Of a stretch of DNA of 64,000 nucleotides, positions 1 through 11,400 are shown one piece after another. Made by a program: the position numbers and the translations under genes. The stretch is from Myxococcus sp. CA023 (GTDB lineage Bacteria; Myxococcota; Myxococcia; Myxococcales; Myxococcaceae): NCBI RefSeq assembly GCF_010998615.1, contig NZ_JAAEAH010000023.1, positions 1-64,000 on the forward strand, read 5' to 3'. Positions within the stretch are counted from its first letter, which is position 1. Each line of letters begins with the position of its first letter. Under the pieces are notes generated by a model that ran no database searches, had not been told where the DNA came from, and saw only the letters and a program-made list of their open reading frames with translations.

Positions 1-19
1 AGATGTGTATAAGATACAG
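1..19. other. Nextera mosaic-end adapter remnant at the contig edge
   Basis: The first 19 bases match the Tn5/Nextera mosaic end (AGATGTGTATAAGAGACAG) at 18 positions, with T for G at base 15. The NRPS reading frame is normal up to about base 20, where the A-domain motif around LAGGDVLSVG is expected, and then reads a meaningless YLIHI. These bases are library adapter left on the end of a contig, not genome. The gene at 1-5479 is therefore truncated by the assembly, and its true continuation is unknown. Confidence 0.9.
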
Positions 20-3000
20 CCCCACCGACAGCACGTCTCCTCCCGCCAACACCTGCCTCACTCCACCCAGCGCCTCCGGCTGGTACGCCTGCATCTGCTC
101 GAAGAGCGCCGCCGTCAGCCACAACGACGTCACCCCCGCCTCCTTCAGCCTCCGCCCCAGTGCCTCCAACTCCAGCGGCCCCTCCGGGTACACCACCAGC
201 TTCCCCCCGTGCAGCAGCGCGCCCCATACCTCCAGCGTCGACGCGTCGAAGCCCGTCGGCGCCATTTGCAGCCACACCTCCTCCGGCCCGAAGTCCGCCA
301 CACCCCCTCCCAACACCAGCCGCGTCACCGCTCGCTGCGGCACCGCCACCCCCTTCGGCTTCCCCGTGCTTCCCGACGTAAACATCACGTACGCCAGGTT
401 GCCTCCTCCTACTCGCGACACCGGGTTTATCTCCGGCTGCGTGGCAATCTGCGTGTCCCACTCCGTGTCCACGCACACCACCAACTCGCCACCCGACGCC
501 ACCTCGTCAGCCAGCCGCTCCTGCGCCACCAGCAGCGCCACCCCCGCCTCTCGCTTCATCCACCCCAGCCGCTCCAGCGGGTAGCTCGCGTCCAGCGGCA
601 CGTACACGCCCCCCGCTTTCAGAATCCCCAGCGCGCTCACCACCCACTCCAACGAGCGCTCCACGCACAAACCCACTCGTACCTCGGCGCCCACTCCCAT
701 CCCCCTCAGGTGGTGCGCCAACTGGTTTGCTCGGCGATTCAACACCTCGTAACTCACCTGCTGCCCTGCCCACTCCACTGCCACTGCGCCCGGTGTCCTC
801 TCCACCTGCGCTTCAAACAGCTCCGCCAGCGAAGCGTCCCTCGGGTACTCCTCTCGCCGCCCGCTCCACTCCTCCACCAGGACGCGTCGCTCCTCGCCCG
901 ACATCAACGACAGCTCCGACAAGGTCCGGCGCTCCGAACGACACAGCTCGCGCAGGAGCTGGCGGGCCTGCTCGACCATCCGCTTCGCCGCCGACGCATC
1001 AAAGCGCCTGGCGTCGTAGGTCAGGCGCAGCTGCCATTCACGCCCCGGGACGGCCATCATCGTCACCGGATGGGAGTCCACCTCGACGATGTACGGGTCG
1101 CGAACCACCAGCTCGTCCGACATCGTGGTGAGGCCCGCATCCCGGGGGTAGTTCTCGAAGACGACCAGGCTCTCGAACAACGCGGGGCCAGGAGGAACCT
1201 CGCTCCAGCGGCGCACCTCCACTAAGGGCGACGTCTCGTACTGCCTCGCCTCCTGGAGCCAGGCTTGCAGCCCCTTCAGCCAGGGCCCCGCGGGGCTCGA
1301 CGCGGGCAGGCGCACTCGCACGGGGATGGCGTTGATGAACAAGCCCACCATCGCCTCGATGCCAGCAAGCTCCGGGGGCCTGCCGGAGACGGTCAACCCG
1401 AACAAGACGTCGTCCTCTCCGGTATAGCGCCACAGCAACAGCGCCCAGGCCGCTTGCAACAGCGTGCCTCCCGTGACGCCCTGCTGGCGCGAGAAGGCCT
1501 CCAGTGCCGCCGTCTCCTCCGCGCTCATCCGGAGCAGCACTTCCCCCAGGAGCGTCACATCACGCGGCGCCCCTCCGAGTTCCAAGCGGGTGGGCTCCGT
1601 GAAGCCCGCCAGCGCGGCGCGCCAGAAGTCCCGCGCGGCGCCCAGGTCTTGACGCCCCAGCCACGCGATGTAGTCGCGGTACGGCCGCACGGCGCTTCGT
1701 GCCAGCGTCACGCCTCGCCGCAGCGCCTCATACCGCATGAGGACCTCCCGCAGCACCACCTGTGTGGACCACCCGTCCAGCAACAGGTGCGTCAGGCTGA
1801 ACACCACGCGCCACACACGAGCTCCCGTGCGAAGCATCGTCAGCCGGAAGCCGGGCGCGCGGGTGAGCACCAGCCCCCTTCGGCGATCTTCCTCGAAGAA
1901 CGCGGCCAGTCGGGCCTTCTGGTCGGCCTCGGACAGGTGGCGCAAATCCTCGACGTCGACGGGAGGCTGCACCTCACGCATCACCACCTGGAGCGGCGTG
2001 TCCAGTCCCTCCCAGAAGAACGCGGTCCGGAGGATGGCGTACTGCTCGGCGGCCTGCCGCCACGCTTCCACGAAGGCGCGCTCATCCAGTGGGCCTTCGA
2101 GCTCGAAGGAGATCTGATTGAAGTACGGCTGGGTCTCGCTCTCCTGGAGATGGGAGATCAAGATTCCATGCTGGAGCGGTGACAGCGGATAAAGGTCCTC
2201 GATGTCCTCCAGGTGGTAACCGTGCGCGGCCAGCCTCTTGGAGAACGCCTCCAAGCCCTCCGGGGAGAGGCCCGACAACGGAAAGCCGGAAACGGGCCCG
2301 GACGGAGGCTCCTCCATGAGCTGGGGATCGACCGTGGGGGCATCCCCCGCCACCGCCGCCAGCCCCGCCACGGTCGGGTGGTCGAAGAGCTGCTTCATCC
2401 GGAGGTGCAGCCCCGCCTGCTCGGCTCGCGAGACGACCTGGATGGCGATGATGGAGTCGCCACCCAGCTCGAAGAAGTTCTCGTGGATGTCCACCCGCGG
2501 CCGGTCGAGCACCTGCGCCCAGATGGCCGTGAGTGTCTCTTCCTTCGCGTTGCGCGGCCCCTCGAAGACTCGCGCTGCTTCTTCGGGCAGCGCTGGCGGC
2601 GGCAGCGCGCGCCAGTCCACCTTGCCATTGGGTGTCAGCGGCAGGGCGTCCAGCACCACCAGCGCCGACGGCACCATGTGCCCAGGAAGCCGCTGCTGGA
2701 GGAACGCGCGCAGCGCCGCCGTGTCAGGCACTGGCTGCGAGGCGGGCGTGGCATACGCCACCAGTCGCTTGTTTCCGGGCACGTCTTCGCGCGCCACCAC
2801 TACCGCGTCCCGAACCTCGGGATGCCCTCTGAGCACCGTCGCCACTTCCCCAGGCTCCACCCGGAAGCCTCGCACCTTCACCTGGAAGTCGACCCGGCCG
2901 ATGAACTCCAAACGCCCGTCCGCCAGCCACCGCACCTTGTCTCCCGTGCGGTACATCCTCGCTCCAGGCTCCCCGCCGTACGGGTCCGGCACGTACCGCT

Positions 3001-5479
3001 CCGCCGTCAGCTCCGGATGCCCCAGGTATCCTCGCGTCACCTGGGCGCCTCCCGCGTACAGCTCCCCCGCCACTCCCACCGGCACGGGACGCAGGCTCCC
3101 ATCCAGCACGTACACCCGCGTGTTGCCCATCGGCCGCCCCAGCGGCACCACCGCCGGCGACGTCGGCCGACGCGGCAGCTCCACGCGCCCCGCCAACACG
3201 CCCACCGTCGCCTCCGTCGGGCCGTAGTGGTTGTACACCTCGCACCCGGGCGCCAGCGCATGCACCTGCTCCAGCAGGCTCCACGACGCCGCCTCCCCGC
3301 CCACCACCAGCCGCTTCCTCGGCAGCACCTGCCTCGGCTCCGCACCGCTCATCAGTGCCGCGAGGTGCGAGGGCACCAGCTTCACGCAGTCCACCCCATG
3401 CCGGGCGAAGTACTCCGCCACGCCCGTCGGACTGCTCGCTCGCTCCTGCGTCAACACATGCAGCAGCCCCCCGGTGCACAGCGCCGGGAACAGCACCGTG
3501 TTTCCCAGGTCCGCCGCCACCGTCGACACCAGCGCGAAACTGGCGCAGTCGGCCAACCCCAACTTCTCAATGGCCGCTTGCACATAATTCGCCAGCTGCC
3601 CGTGTGTGACCGCCACTCCCTTGGGCCGCCCGGTACTGCCTGACGTGAACAGCACGTACGCCAGCTGCTCCGGGTGCACCGCCACGAGCGGCGGTGCCGC
3701 TGAAGGCCACCGCTCCAGCAGCGCGGCGTCTCCATCCACCACCACCCGGCGCGCGCGAGTCCCTTCGAAGATCGCGGCGTATCGCGCCTGCGTCACCACC
3801 GGCGCGCCGACTTCTTCCACCAGCATCCGCAGCCGGGACTCTGGCTGCGAGGGGTCCAGCGGCACGTAGGCGCCCCCTGCCATCAGGATGCCGAGCATCC
3901 CCACCACCCACTCCACACCTCGCTCCAGGCACAGCGCCACGGGCACGTCCGCCCCCACGCCCTGCTCTCTCAGCTGGAGTGCGAGCTGATGGGCCCGCGC
4001 TTCCAGCGCCCCGTACGTCACCTCCATCTCCTCGCACCGGACCGCTGGCGCATCCGCGTTGCGCGCGACCTGCGCCAGGAAGCGCTCCTGCACGCTGGCC
4101 CAGGCCGCGAAGCCGGTGCGCGTGTCGTTCCACGCCACGAGCACCTGGTGACGCTCGGGCTCGGAGAGCAGAGACAGCGTCCCCAGAGCGCCGTCCGGCC
4201 TTGCCGCCATCGACTCCAGCACGAGGCGAATTCGTTCGAGCTGTACATCCGCGAAGGCCGCGGAGAAGCGCGCCCGGTCGTACCGCAAGCACAGCGGAAG
4301 CCGAGAGCCGTTCGTCGAGATGAGCGTCAGTGGGAAGTGGTCCGCCTCGACCGCGCGAATATCCCGCACCGCCAAGGCCCTGGCGGAGGACGTGAGCTCG
4401 GCATCCAGCGGATAGTTCTCGAAGACGACCAGCGTCTCGAAGAGCGAGGTGCCAGCGGGCACGCCGCTCCAGCGCTGGACCTTCACCAGCGGCGCGTGCT
4501 CGTGCTGCCGCGCCTCCACCTGCATCTCCTGGATTTGCCGCAGCCAGGGCCCGAACGATGCCCCCGGAGGCAGCCGCACTCGCACGGGCTGGGTGTTGAT
4601 GAACAGCCCGACCATGTCCTCCACGCCCGCAAGTCCCGGGGGACGTCCGGAGACAGTGGTGCCGAAGACGACATCTTCCGCCCCGCACAGGTGCCCAAGC
4701 ACCAAGGCCCAGGCCCCCTGCACCAGGGTGTGCAACGTGAGCCCCTGCCTCCGCGCGAAGCGGCTCAACTCCGACGTGAGCGCCTCCGACAGGAACAGCT
4801 CCCGCGAGGCCTTGCCCTTCCCTTCCCCGCCACCGGGCTCGACGCGAGGACTCGTGGGCGCGTCGAAGCCTTCGAGCGCCTGCCGCCAGAACGACTCGGA
4901 CACCGCCAAGTCCTGCTCACCCAACCACCCGATGTAGTCCCGATACGGCCGAGGCGCCGCGATGCGAGGCTGCTTCCCCGCACACGAGCCCTCGTACAGG
5001 GCGAGGACGTCGCGGATCACCAGCGGCACGGACCAGCCGTCCAGCAACAGGTGGGAATGGCTGAAGACGAAGCGATGCGCGTCTTCGCCGACGCGCAGCA
5101 GCGCCAGGCGCACCAACGGCGCCCAGGACAGGTCGAAGCCCTCGCGACGGTCCTGTGCCAGCAAGGCTTCCAGCCGGGACTCGCGTGCTTCGGGCGACAG
5201 GTCGCGCCAGTCCTCGATGCGGACCGGCAGGTCCACCTCACGCAGAACGACCTGCATCGGCTCGTCCACGTCATCCCAGACGAACGCCGTGCGCAGCACC
5301 GGGTGCGCCGCGACGACCGTGTTCCACGCCTGGGTGAAGAGCTCCACGTCCAGGTGGCCGCGCAGCTCGCAGACGAGCTGGTTGAAGTACAGCCCCCGGC
5401 CGGGCTCCGCGATGGCATGGAACAGCATGCCGCCCTGCAACGGCGACAGGGGGTACAGGTCCTCGATGTTGTCGCTCAT
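1..5479 (-). CDS. Non-ribosomal peptide synthetase, C-A-T-C-A..., 3' end missing
   Basis: This is the third gene of the assembly line. It starts at ATG 5479, overlaps the stop of the preceding synthetase by four bases (ATGA), and runs off the left edge without a stop. Domains, in residues: condensation 1-430 (HSHLLLDGWS near 145), adenylation about 470-960 (TSGSTGRPKG near 611, YGPTE present), carrier about 985-1050 (GGDSII near 1008), second condensation about 1085-1510 (THLLLDGWS near 1230), second adenylation from about 1550 (TSGSTGKPKG near 1701), cut just before its NxYGPTE motif. My hand-read specificity code for the first A domain is DLTKVGHVGK, one conservative change from the classical Asp code. 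The visible six positions of the second, DALWLG, fit Val-type domains. The first C domain follows an E domain on the previous protein and its LLDGWS motif suits a D-to-L condensation domain. No thioesterase or reductase is visible; release must lie beyond the contig end. Confidence 0.95.
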   Translation of the reverse strand, partial: MSDNIEDLYPLSPLQGGMLFHAIAEPGRGLYFNQLVCELRGHLDVELFTQAWNTVVAAHPVLRTAFVWDDVDEPMQVVLREVDLPVRIEDWRDLSPEARESRLEALLAQDRREGFDLSWAPLVRLALLRVGEDAHRFVFSHSHLLLDGWSVPLVIRDVLALYEGSCAGKQPRIAAPRPYRDYIGWLGEQDLAVSESFWRQALEGFDAPTSPRVEPGGGEGKGKASRELFLSEALTSELSRFARRQGLTLHTLVQGAWALVLGHLCGAEDVVFGTTVSGRPPGLAGVEDMVGLFINTQPVRVRLPPGASFGPWLRQIQEMQVEARQHEHAPLVKVQRWSGVPAGTSLFETLVVFENYPLDAELTSSARALAVRDIRAVEADHFPLTLISTNGSRLPLCLRYDRARFSAAFADVQLERIRLVLESMAARPDGALGTLSLLSEPERHQVLVAWNDTRTGFAAWASVQERFLAQVARNADAPAVRCEEMEVTYGALEARAHQLALQLREQGVGADVPVALCLERGVEWVVGMLGILMAGGAYVPLDPSQPESRLRMLVEEVGAPVVTQARYAAIFEGTRARRVVVDGDAALLERWPSAAPPLVAVHPEQLAYVLFTSGSTGRPKGVAVTHGQLANYVQAAIEKLGLADCASFALVSTVAADLGNTVLFPALCTGGLLHVLTQERASSPTGVAEYFARHGVDCVKLVPSHLAALMSGAEPRQVLPRKRLVVGGEAASWSLLEQVHALAPGCEVYNHYGPTEATVGVLAGRVELPRRPTSPAVVPLGRPMGNTRVYVLDGSLRPVPVGVAGELYAGGAQVTRGYLGHPELTAERYVPDPYGGEPGARMYRTGDKVRWLADGRLEFIGRVDFQVKVRGFRVEPGEVATVLRGHPEVRDAVVVAREDVPGNKRLVAYATPASQPVPDTAALRAFLQQRLPGHMVPSALVVLDALPLTPNGKVDWRALPPPALPEEAARVFEGPRNAKEETLTAIWAQVLDRPRVDIHENFFELGGDSIIAIQVVSRAEQAGLHLRMKQLFDHPTVAGLAAVAGDAPTVDPQLMEEPPSGPVSGFPLSGLSPEGLEAFSKRLAAHGYHLEDIEDLYPLSPLQHGILISHLQESETQPYFNQISFELEGPLDERAFVEAWRQAAEQYAILRTAFFWEGLDTPLQVVMREVQPPVDVEDLRHLSEADQKARLAAFFEEDRRRGLVLTRAPGFRLTMLRTGARVWRVVFSLTHLLLDGWSTQVVLREVLMRYEALRRGVTLARSAVRPYRDYIAWLGRQDLGAARDFWRAALAGFTEPTRLELGGAPRDVTLLGEVLLRMSAEETAALEAFSRQQGVTGGTLLQAAWALLLWRYTGEDDVLFGLTVSGRPPELAGIEAMVGLFINAIPVRVRLPASSPAGPWLKGLQAWLQEARQYETSPLVEVRRWSEVPPGPALFESLVVFENYPRDAGLTTMSDELVVRDPYIVEVDSHPVTMMAVPGREWQLRLTYDARRFDASAAKRMVEQARQLLRELCRSERRTLSELSLMSGEERRVLVEEWSGRREEYPRDASLAELFEAQVERTPGAVAVEWAGQQVSYEVLNRRANQLAHHLRGMGVGAEVRVGLCVERSLEWVVSALGILKAGGVYVPLDASYPLERLGWMKREAGVALLVAQERLADEVASGGELVVCVDTEWDTQIATQPEINPVSRVGGGNLAYVMFTSGSTGKPKGVAVPQRAVTRLVLGGGVADFGPEEVWLQMAPTGFDASTLEVWGALLHGGKLVVYPEGPLELEALGRRLKEAGVTSLWLTAALFEQMQAYQPEALGGVRQVLAGGDVLSVGLYLIHI

Positions 5480-8400
5480 CGCGTCTTCTTTCCAAACCGT
5501 GCGGCCAGCTTGTCGAGCTGCGCCTGTTTCACCTTCGCGAGCGGAAAGTCAGAGGGCGAGTGCCCTCCCGCATCCGGCGCGCGCGATGCGTGCACCAGCG
5601 CCTGGAGGCGCGCGAGGAAGTCCTCGGCGACACGCATCACCGTCTCACGGCGGTGCACCGCCTCGCTGAACGTCCAGAGGACCACCAGCCGCCCGTCACG
5701 CACCATGCCCGTCACATCGAGCAGGTATGGCCGCCGCGCGCTCGGGGCTCGCTGCCGCAGGGCCGCCGCCTCGGGTGCGAGCACGAAGGGAGCCCCCTCG
5801 CCCACGACGCCGTCGAGCTGCCCCAGGTGGTTGAAGCCCACCTCCGCCAACGGCAAGGCCGCCAGCGCCGCGTCCCTCGACACGTAGCGGAGCAGCCCCC
5901 ACCCCATGCCTCGTGACGGCACGGCGCGCAGCCCCTCCTTCACGGCGCGAAGTGCCTCGCCCGGCCCCGTCGTCCCCCGCAGGTCGAGCAGCGCGGGAAA
6001 CACCCGGGTGAACCAGCCCACCGTGCGAGAGACATCCACGCCCGGAAGCACCTCTTCCCGTCCGTGTCCCTCCACGTCCACCAGCGCGACGGCCCCTCCC
6101 GCCCACGCGGTCAGTGCCTGCGCCAGCGCCGTCAGCAGGGGATCCTGAGGCTGCGTGTGCCAGGCCTTCGGGACATCCTGCAGCAGCGTGCGCGTCTGCT
6201 CTGGCTCCAGCGTCACCTGCACCGTGCTCGCGGTGGCCTCCGTGTTGAGGCCCCCCGTGAAGTCCACGGGCAGGCGGGAGGCTTCGCGCCAGGGCCGCTC
6301 CAGCCACCAGGCCCGCTCCGCCGTCAGCGCCTGCGAGCGCGCCAGCGCCTCCAGGCCACGGGCCCACGCCTGGAACGACGTCGTCTTCGGAGGCAGCACC
6401 ACGGCGTCCCCCGCCGCGAGCCGCGTGTACGCCGTCGCCAGGTCCTCCAGGAGGATGCGCCATGACACCGCGTCCACCACGAGGTGATGCACCGCCAGCA
6501 TCAGCCGCGTGGGGTGGCCCGCGCCCCACTCCAGCAACACCGCCTGGACGAGTGGCCCTTCCAGCCGCAGCGCGCGTTGCGCCGCCTCCGCGTGCCGCGA
6601 CAGCGCCGAGGGGCGCTCCGCCTCCGGCACGGCGGACAGGTCCACGCGCGCCACCGTGACGCGCGCTCCTGGCTCGCAGATGGCCTGGTGCCAGCCGTCC
6701 TCCCCGCCCGCGAAGCCCAGCCGGAGCGCGTCATGATGCGCCAGCAGGTGCGTCAGCGCGCGCTCCAGCAAGGCGGCGTCCAGGGAGGCTCTCGCCTCCA
6801 GCAGCAGGGACATGTTCCAGTGGTGTGGCGCCTCCAGTCCCAGTTCGAAGAACCAGTGCTGGATGGGCGTCAGCGCCACCGGCCCCACGACGGGGCCTTG
6901 CTCGGCCTGCACCGCCAGGCGCGTTCCCGCGACCGAGGCGAGCCGCGCCACCGTCGGGTTCTGGAAGAGCTGTTTCGGGGACAGCTCTATGCCCTGCGCG
7001 CGCGCGCGGGTGACGATCTGCAGTCCCAGGATGGAGTCGCCCCCCAGCTCGAAGAAGTCGTCGTGGATGCCCACGCGTTCGACGCCCAGCACCTCCCGCC
7101 AGAGCGACACCAGCGTGGCTTCCACCTCTGAATGAGGCGCGGCCGGCTCCGCCGCGGAGGCCGGGTCCGGCGTGGGCAACGCCCGGCGATCCACCTTGCC
7201 GTGCCGAGTACGCGGCAGCGCGTCCATTGCGACGAAGGCCGCGGGAACCATGTACGGCGGCAGGCGCGAACGCACCCACTCCTTCAGGGCCTGTGCGTCT
7301 GGTTTCTCACCCGGCCCCTCCGTCGCGAGCACCCCGTAGGCGACCAGGCGCTTGGGCCCCTTCCCATCCTCACGCGCGACGACGACGGCCTCCTTCACCG
7401 CCGGATGCGCGAGCAACGCGGCTTCGACCTCACCCGGCTCGATGCGGAAGCCCCGCACCTTCACCTGATGGTCCACGCGGCCGATGAACTCCAGCGTCCC
7501 GTCCGCCCGCCAGCGCGCCACGTCGCCCGTGCGGTACATGCGCGCGCCCAAGCGGCCGTCGAAGGGGTCCGTCACGAAGCGCTCGGACGTGAGCCCAGGC
7601 TGGCCCAGATAGCCTCGCGCCACGCCCGCGCCGCCCACGTACAGCTCGCCCGGTGCGCCCCGCGGCACCAGCCTGCGGTGCGCGTCCAGCAGGTACACGC
7701 GGGCCCCAGGCACCGCGCGCCCGATAGGCACGCGCCCCTCTTCGTCCACGCGAACCCGGTGCACCGTGCTCCAGATGGTGGCTTCCGTGGGGCCGTACTC
7801 GTTGAACAGGGACACTGCGGGCAGCGCGTCATGATGCGCCTGCGTCAACTCCACGGGACACGGCTCGCCTCCCACACTCACCGCGCGCAGGCCCCTCAGC
7901 CCTCCCACCGGCGCCGCCGCCAGGATCTGCCCGTAGAGCGAGGGCACGGAGACGAGGTGCGTAACGTGAGAGCGCGCGATCCGCTCGGCGAGCCGGCGCG
8001 GGTCCCCATGTTCCTCGGCGTCCGGGTAGCGCAGCGTGCCGCCTCCGAGCACGGACCACAGCAGCCCCGCGAGCGAGGCGTCGAAGGTGAAAGGTGCCAG
8101 GGACATCACCACCCCCGGCTCGCCGTACACGTCGGCGCGGGCCTGGGTCGCGGCCACCAGGTGCCGGTGCTCCAGCACCACGCCACGCGGCCGACCGGTG
8201 GACCCGGAGGTATAGACGACACACGCCGCATCCGTTCCCTCCGGAAGGCCGCGCATGTCCTCGGGCGCCTCGGGCAGGGAATCCAGGGCGATGACCGTCA
8301 GCCCCTCGCGCGAGGGAACCCGGGCACGGCACGACTCGGAGGCGACCAGCGCCTGGGCCCGTGTGTCCGCGAGGATGTCGGCCAGACGCTCCGTCGGGTG

Positions 8401-11400
8401 GTCCACGTCGAGCACCACCACGGCCGCCCCCGCCCGGGTCACGCCCATCAGCCCCACGACCACGTCCGCCGGCTGCGACACCGCGAGCGCGACGATGTCT
8501 CCCCGCTTCACGCCTCGCGACACGAGGTGCCGGGCCAGCCGCCCCGACAGCACCTCCACCTCGCGATACGTGAGTGTCCGGACACCATCCTCCACCGCCA
8601 CCCGGTCCGGCGTCCGTGACACCTGGGCCAGAAACCGCGAAGGCAACGTGTCCGCCGGGAGGTGCCCTGCCTTGGGCGCGGGATTCCACTCCACGAGCAA
8701 CCGGTTTCGATCCGCGCGGTCCAGCAGATCGAGCTGGGACAGCCGGACTTCCGGTCTGCCGGCAGCGGCCTCCAGCAACCGGAGGAGCGAGCCCGACAGC
8801 CGGGCAATGGTCTCCGCGTCGAAGAGCCCGGTGTTGTACTCGATGCTGCCTCGCAGCCCCTCGGGCGTCTCGGTGACTTCCAGCGCCAAGTCCAGCTTGG
8901 TCGCCCCCGCATGCACGGGACGGCTGCGGAGCTGGAGCCCGACGAGCGACAACGCCGCGGCGGGCGTGTTGTGCAGAATCAGCATCGTCTGGAAGACGGG
9001 CGTATGGCTGAGGTCGCGCGGCGCGTGCAGCACCTCCAGCAGCTTCTCGAAGGGCACCTCCTGGTGCGCGAACGCGTCCAGCGCCGTTCTTCGCACCCGC
9101 CCCAGGACCTCCGCGAACGAGGGGTCGCCGGACAGGTCGGCGCGCAGGGCCATGGAGTTGATGAAGCAGCCAATCAGCGGTTCGACTTCGGGCCGGTCGC
9201 GGCCCGCCACCGGCGTGCCCACCGCGAAGTCATCCTGCCCGGTGTACGCATGCAGCAGGACCTGCCACGCGGCCATCAGCACCATGAAGGGGGTGGCGCC
9301 CTCCTTCCGCCCCACCGCCACCAGGGCGTCGGTGAGGGACTTCGGAACGGCGAAGGGCAGTTGCTCGCCCTCGTGCGTCTGCAACGGAGGACGCGGACGG
9401 TCCACGGGCAGTTGGAGCACGGGGACATCCGTCAGCACGTCGCGCCACCACGCCTGTTCGGCCTTCAGGGCGGAGCCTCGCATCTGCTCCAGTTGCCAGA
9501 GCGCGTAGTCCGCGTACTGCACCGGCAGGGCGGGCAAGGAGGCAGGCCGGCCCGTCAGCTCGGCCTCGTACAGCCGAGCCATCTCGTGCACCATCACGCC
9601 CGCGGACCAGCCATCCGAGATGATGTGGTGCAGCGTGATCAGCAGGACGTGCTCGGTGCTTCCCAACCGCAGCAAGGTCGCGCGGAGCAGCGGTCCCCGC
9701 TCCAGGTCGAAGGGACGGCGCGCCTCTTCACGTGTCCAGCGGGCGACGTCCGCTGCACTGGCGCCCTCCGCCGCCGCTAGAGAGATGGAGACCTCCAGAG
9801 CCGGCGCGATGGTCTGCACCGCCTCGGTGCCCTCCATGGAGAACGTGGTCCGCAGGGCCTCATGCCGGCGCACCACCGCGTTCAACGCTCGCTCCAGGGC
9901 CGCGGCATCCAGGGCACCGCTCACGGTGAACGCGACGGCGTTGTTGTAGGCGACGTTGCCCGGCTCCAGCCGGTCCAGATACCAGATCCGCTGCTGCGCG
10001 AACGACAGCGGGAGCGGACGGCCCCGGGGGACCCGGGTGATGGGCGCGGGTGCCTCGGGCTTCTTCGCCACGCCATCCCGAGCGCTCATCACATTCGGTG
10101 GTGTCGGCCTACCCTCCGGGACAGGCAGGGCGGGCAACAGCTCCAGCGAGCCATCCCGCTTGCGCCGCGCACGCCGGCCCGTGGCCATCCGCCTCGCGGC
10201 ATCCGTGCTTCCAGCGAGGATGCGCACCGGGGTGGAGTCCGGCGCGTTCCAGAGCCCGCGAGGCACGCCCGCGCCCTTCACCACCAGCTCACCGATGACG
10301 CCCACCGGCACGGGCTGGCCGCGCCCATCCACGACATCCCAGCGCGAGGCATCTCCCGGCACGGAGGCGAGCGCCCAGGCCCCCAGGCCCAGGCCCAGGT
10401 CCGGCTGCCGGTGCGCGACACGCCAGGGCATGGCGCGCGCCAGGGATGCCGCCGATTCTTCGGACGCGCCTTCAAGCCAGACGTGGCGGACGGGCCGGAG
10501 CGCCTCCGCCGCGTCGGGGAGCGCCAGCATCGAGCGCGCCAGCGCCGCGGTGCAGTGCAGGTGGGTGATGCCCGCCTCGCGCACGAGCGCCAGCAGAGCC
10601 TCCGCCGCACCCGGGCCTTCCCGCAGCGACGGCATGGGAACCGCGAGTCCGGGCTCCAGGGAATGGCGACCGCGCAAGGCGTCGAGGTGCCGCAACCCCT
10701 CCAGGGTCGCCTCCACCTCCACGCCGAAGTCCACCAAGCAGGCGATTTCATCCACGTCGAGCCGCTGGACACGCTCCACCATGGGACCGCAGGAATCCGG
10801 CGTACCGAAGAGGCCACCGCTCTCCACGTACCGCTCCACGCCGTGCGCCAGCAGCACATCCATGTCCGCGGGCGTCAGCGAACGGGGGTCCATGTCGAGC
10901 CCCATGCCGGCCATGAAGCCCGCGGCGATGTCCACGGAGCTGCGGAAGTAGTCGAGCAGCGGCTGGCGCGCCCTCCGCCGGACCTCGGCCGGGTCGTCGC
11001 CGAGATACGCATGCAGCATCAAGCTCACGTGTCCCCGTCCCGCATGGCCATGTTGCCGCCAGGCGTCGCGGTACAGCGCCACCTTCCCCTCCAGATCCTC
11101 CAGGTGCTGGCCCATCAGGTTGGTGAGCACGTAGGCCCCCAGCTCGCCTGCCAGCCGGAAGGTCTCCGGGTTTCCGGCAGCGGTGAGCCAGATGGGCAGC
11201 GTCTGCTGCACCGGGCGTGGCCGCAGTGAGAGCGTCACTTCGGCGCCCGCGCCGTTGCGCCGGCGCACCGTCCCGCCTCGCCACAGGGTGCGCACCTCCT
11301 CGATGCCTCGGTGCATGACCTCCTTCCGGCGCGCGTATCGGTCCGGCGCGAACACGAAGTCATTCGCGTGCCAACCCGAAGCGAAGGACACGCCCACGCG

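Noticed and set aside
5476..5479. A frameshift joining the second and third synthetase genes into one
   Set aside because: The overlap is a clean ATGA stop/start, both sides have complete domain boundaries, and translational coupling explains it better.
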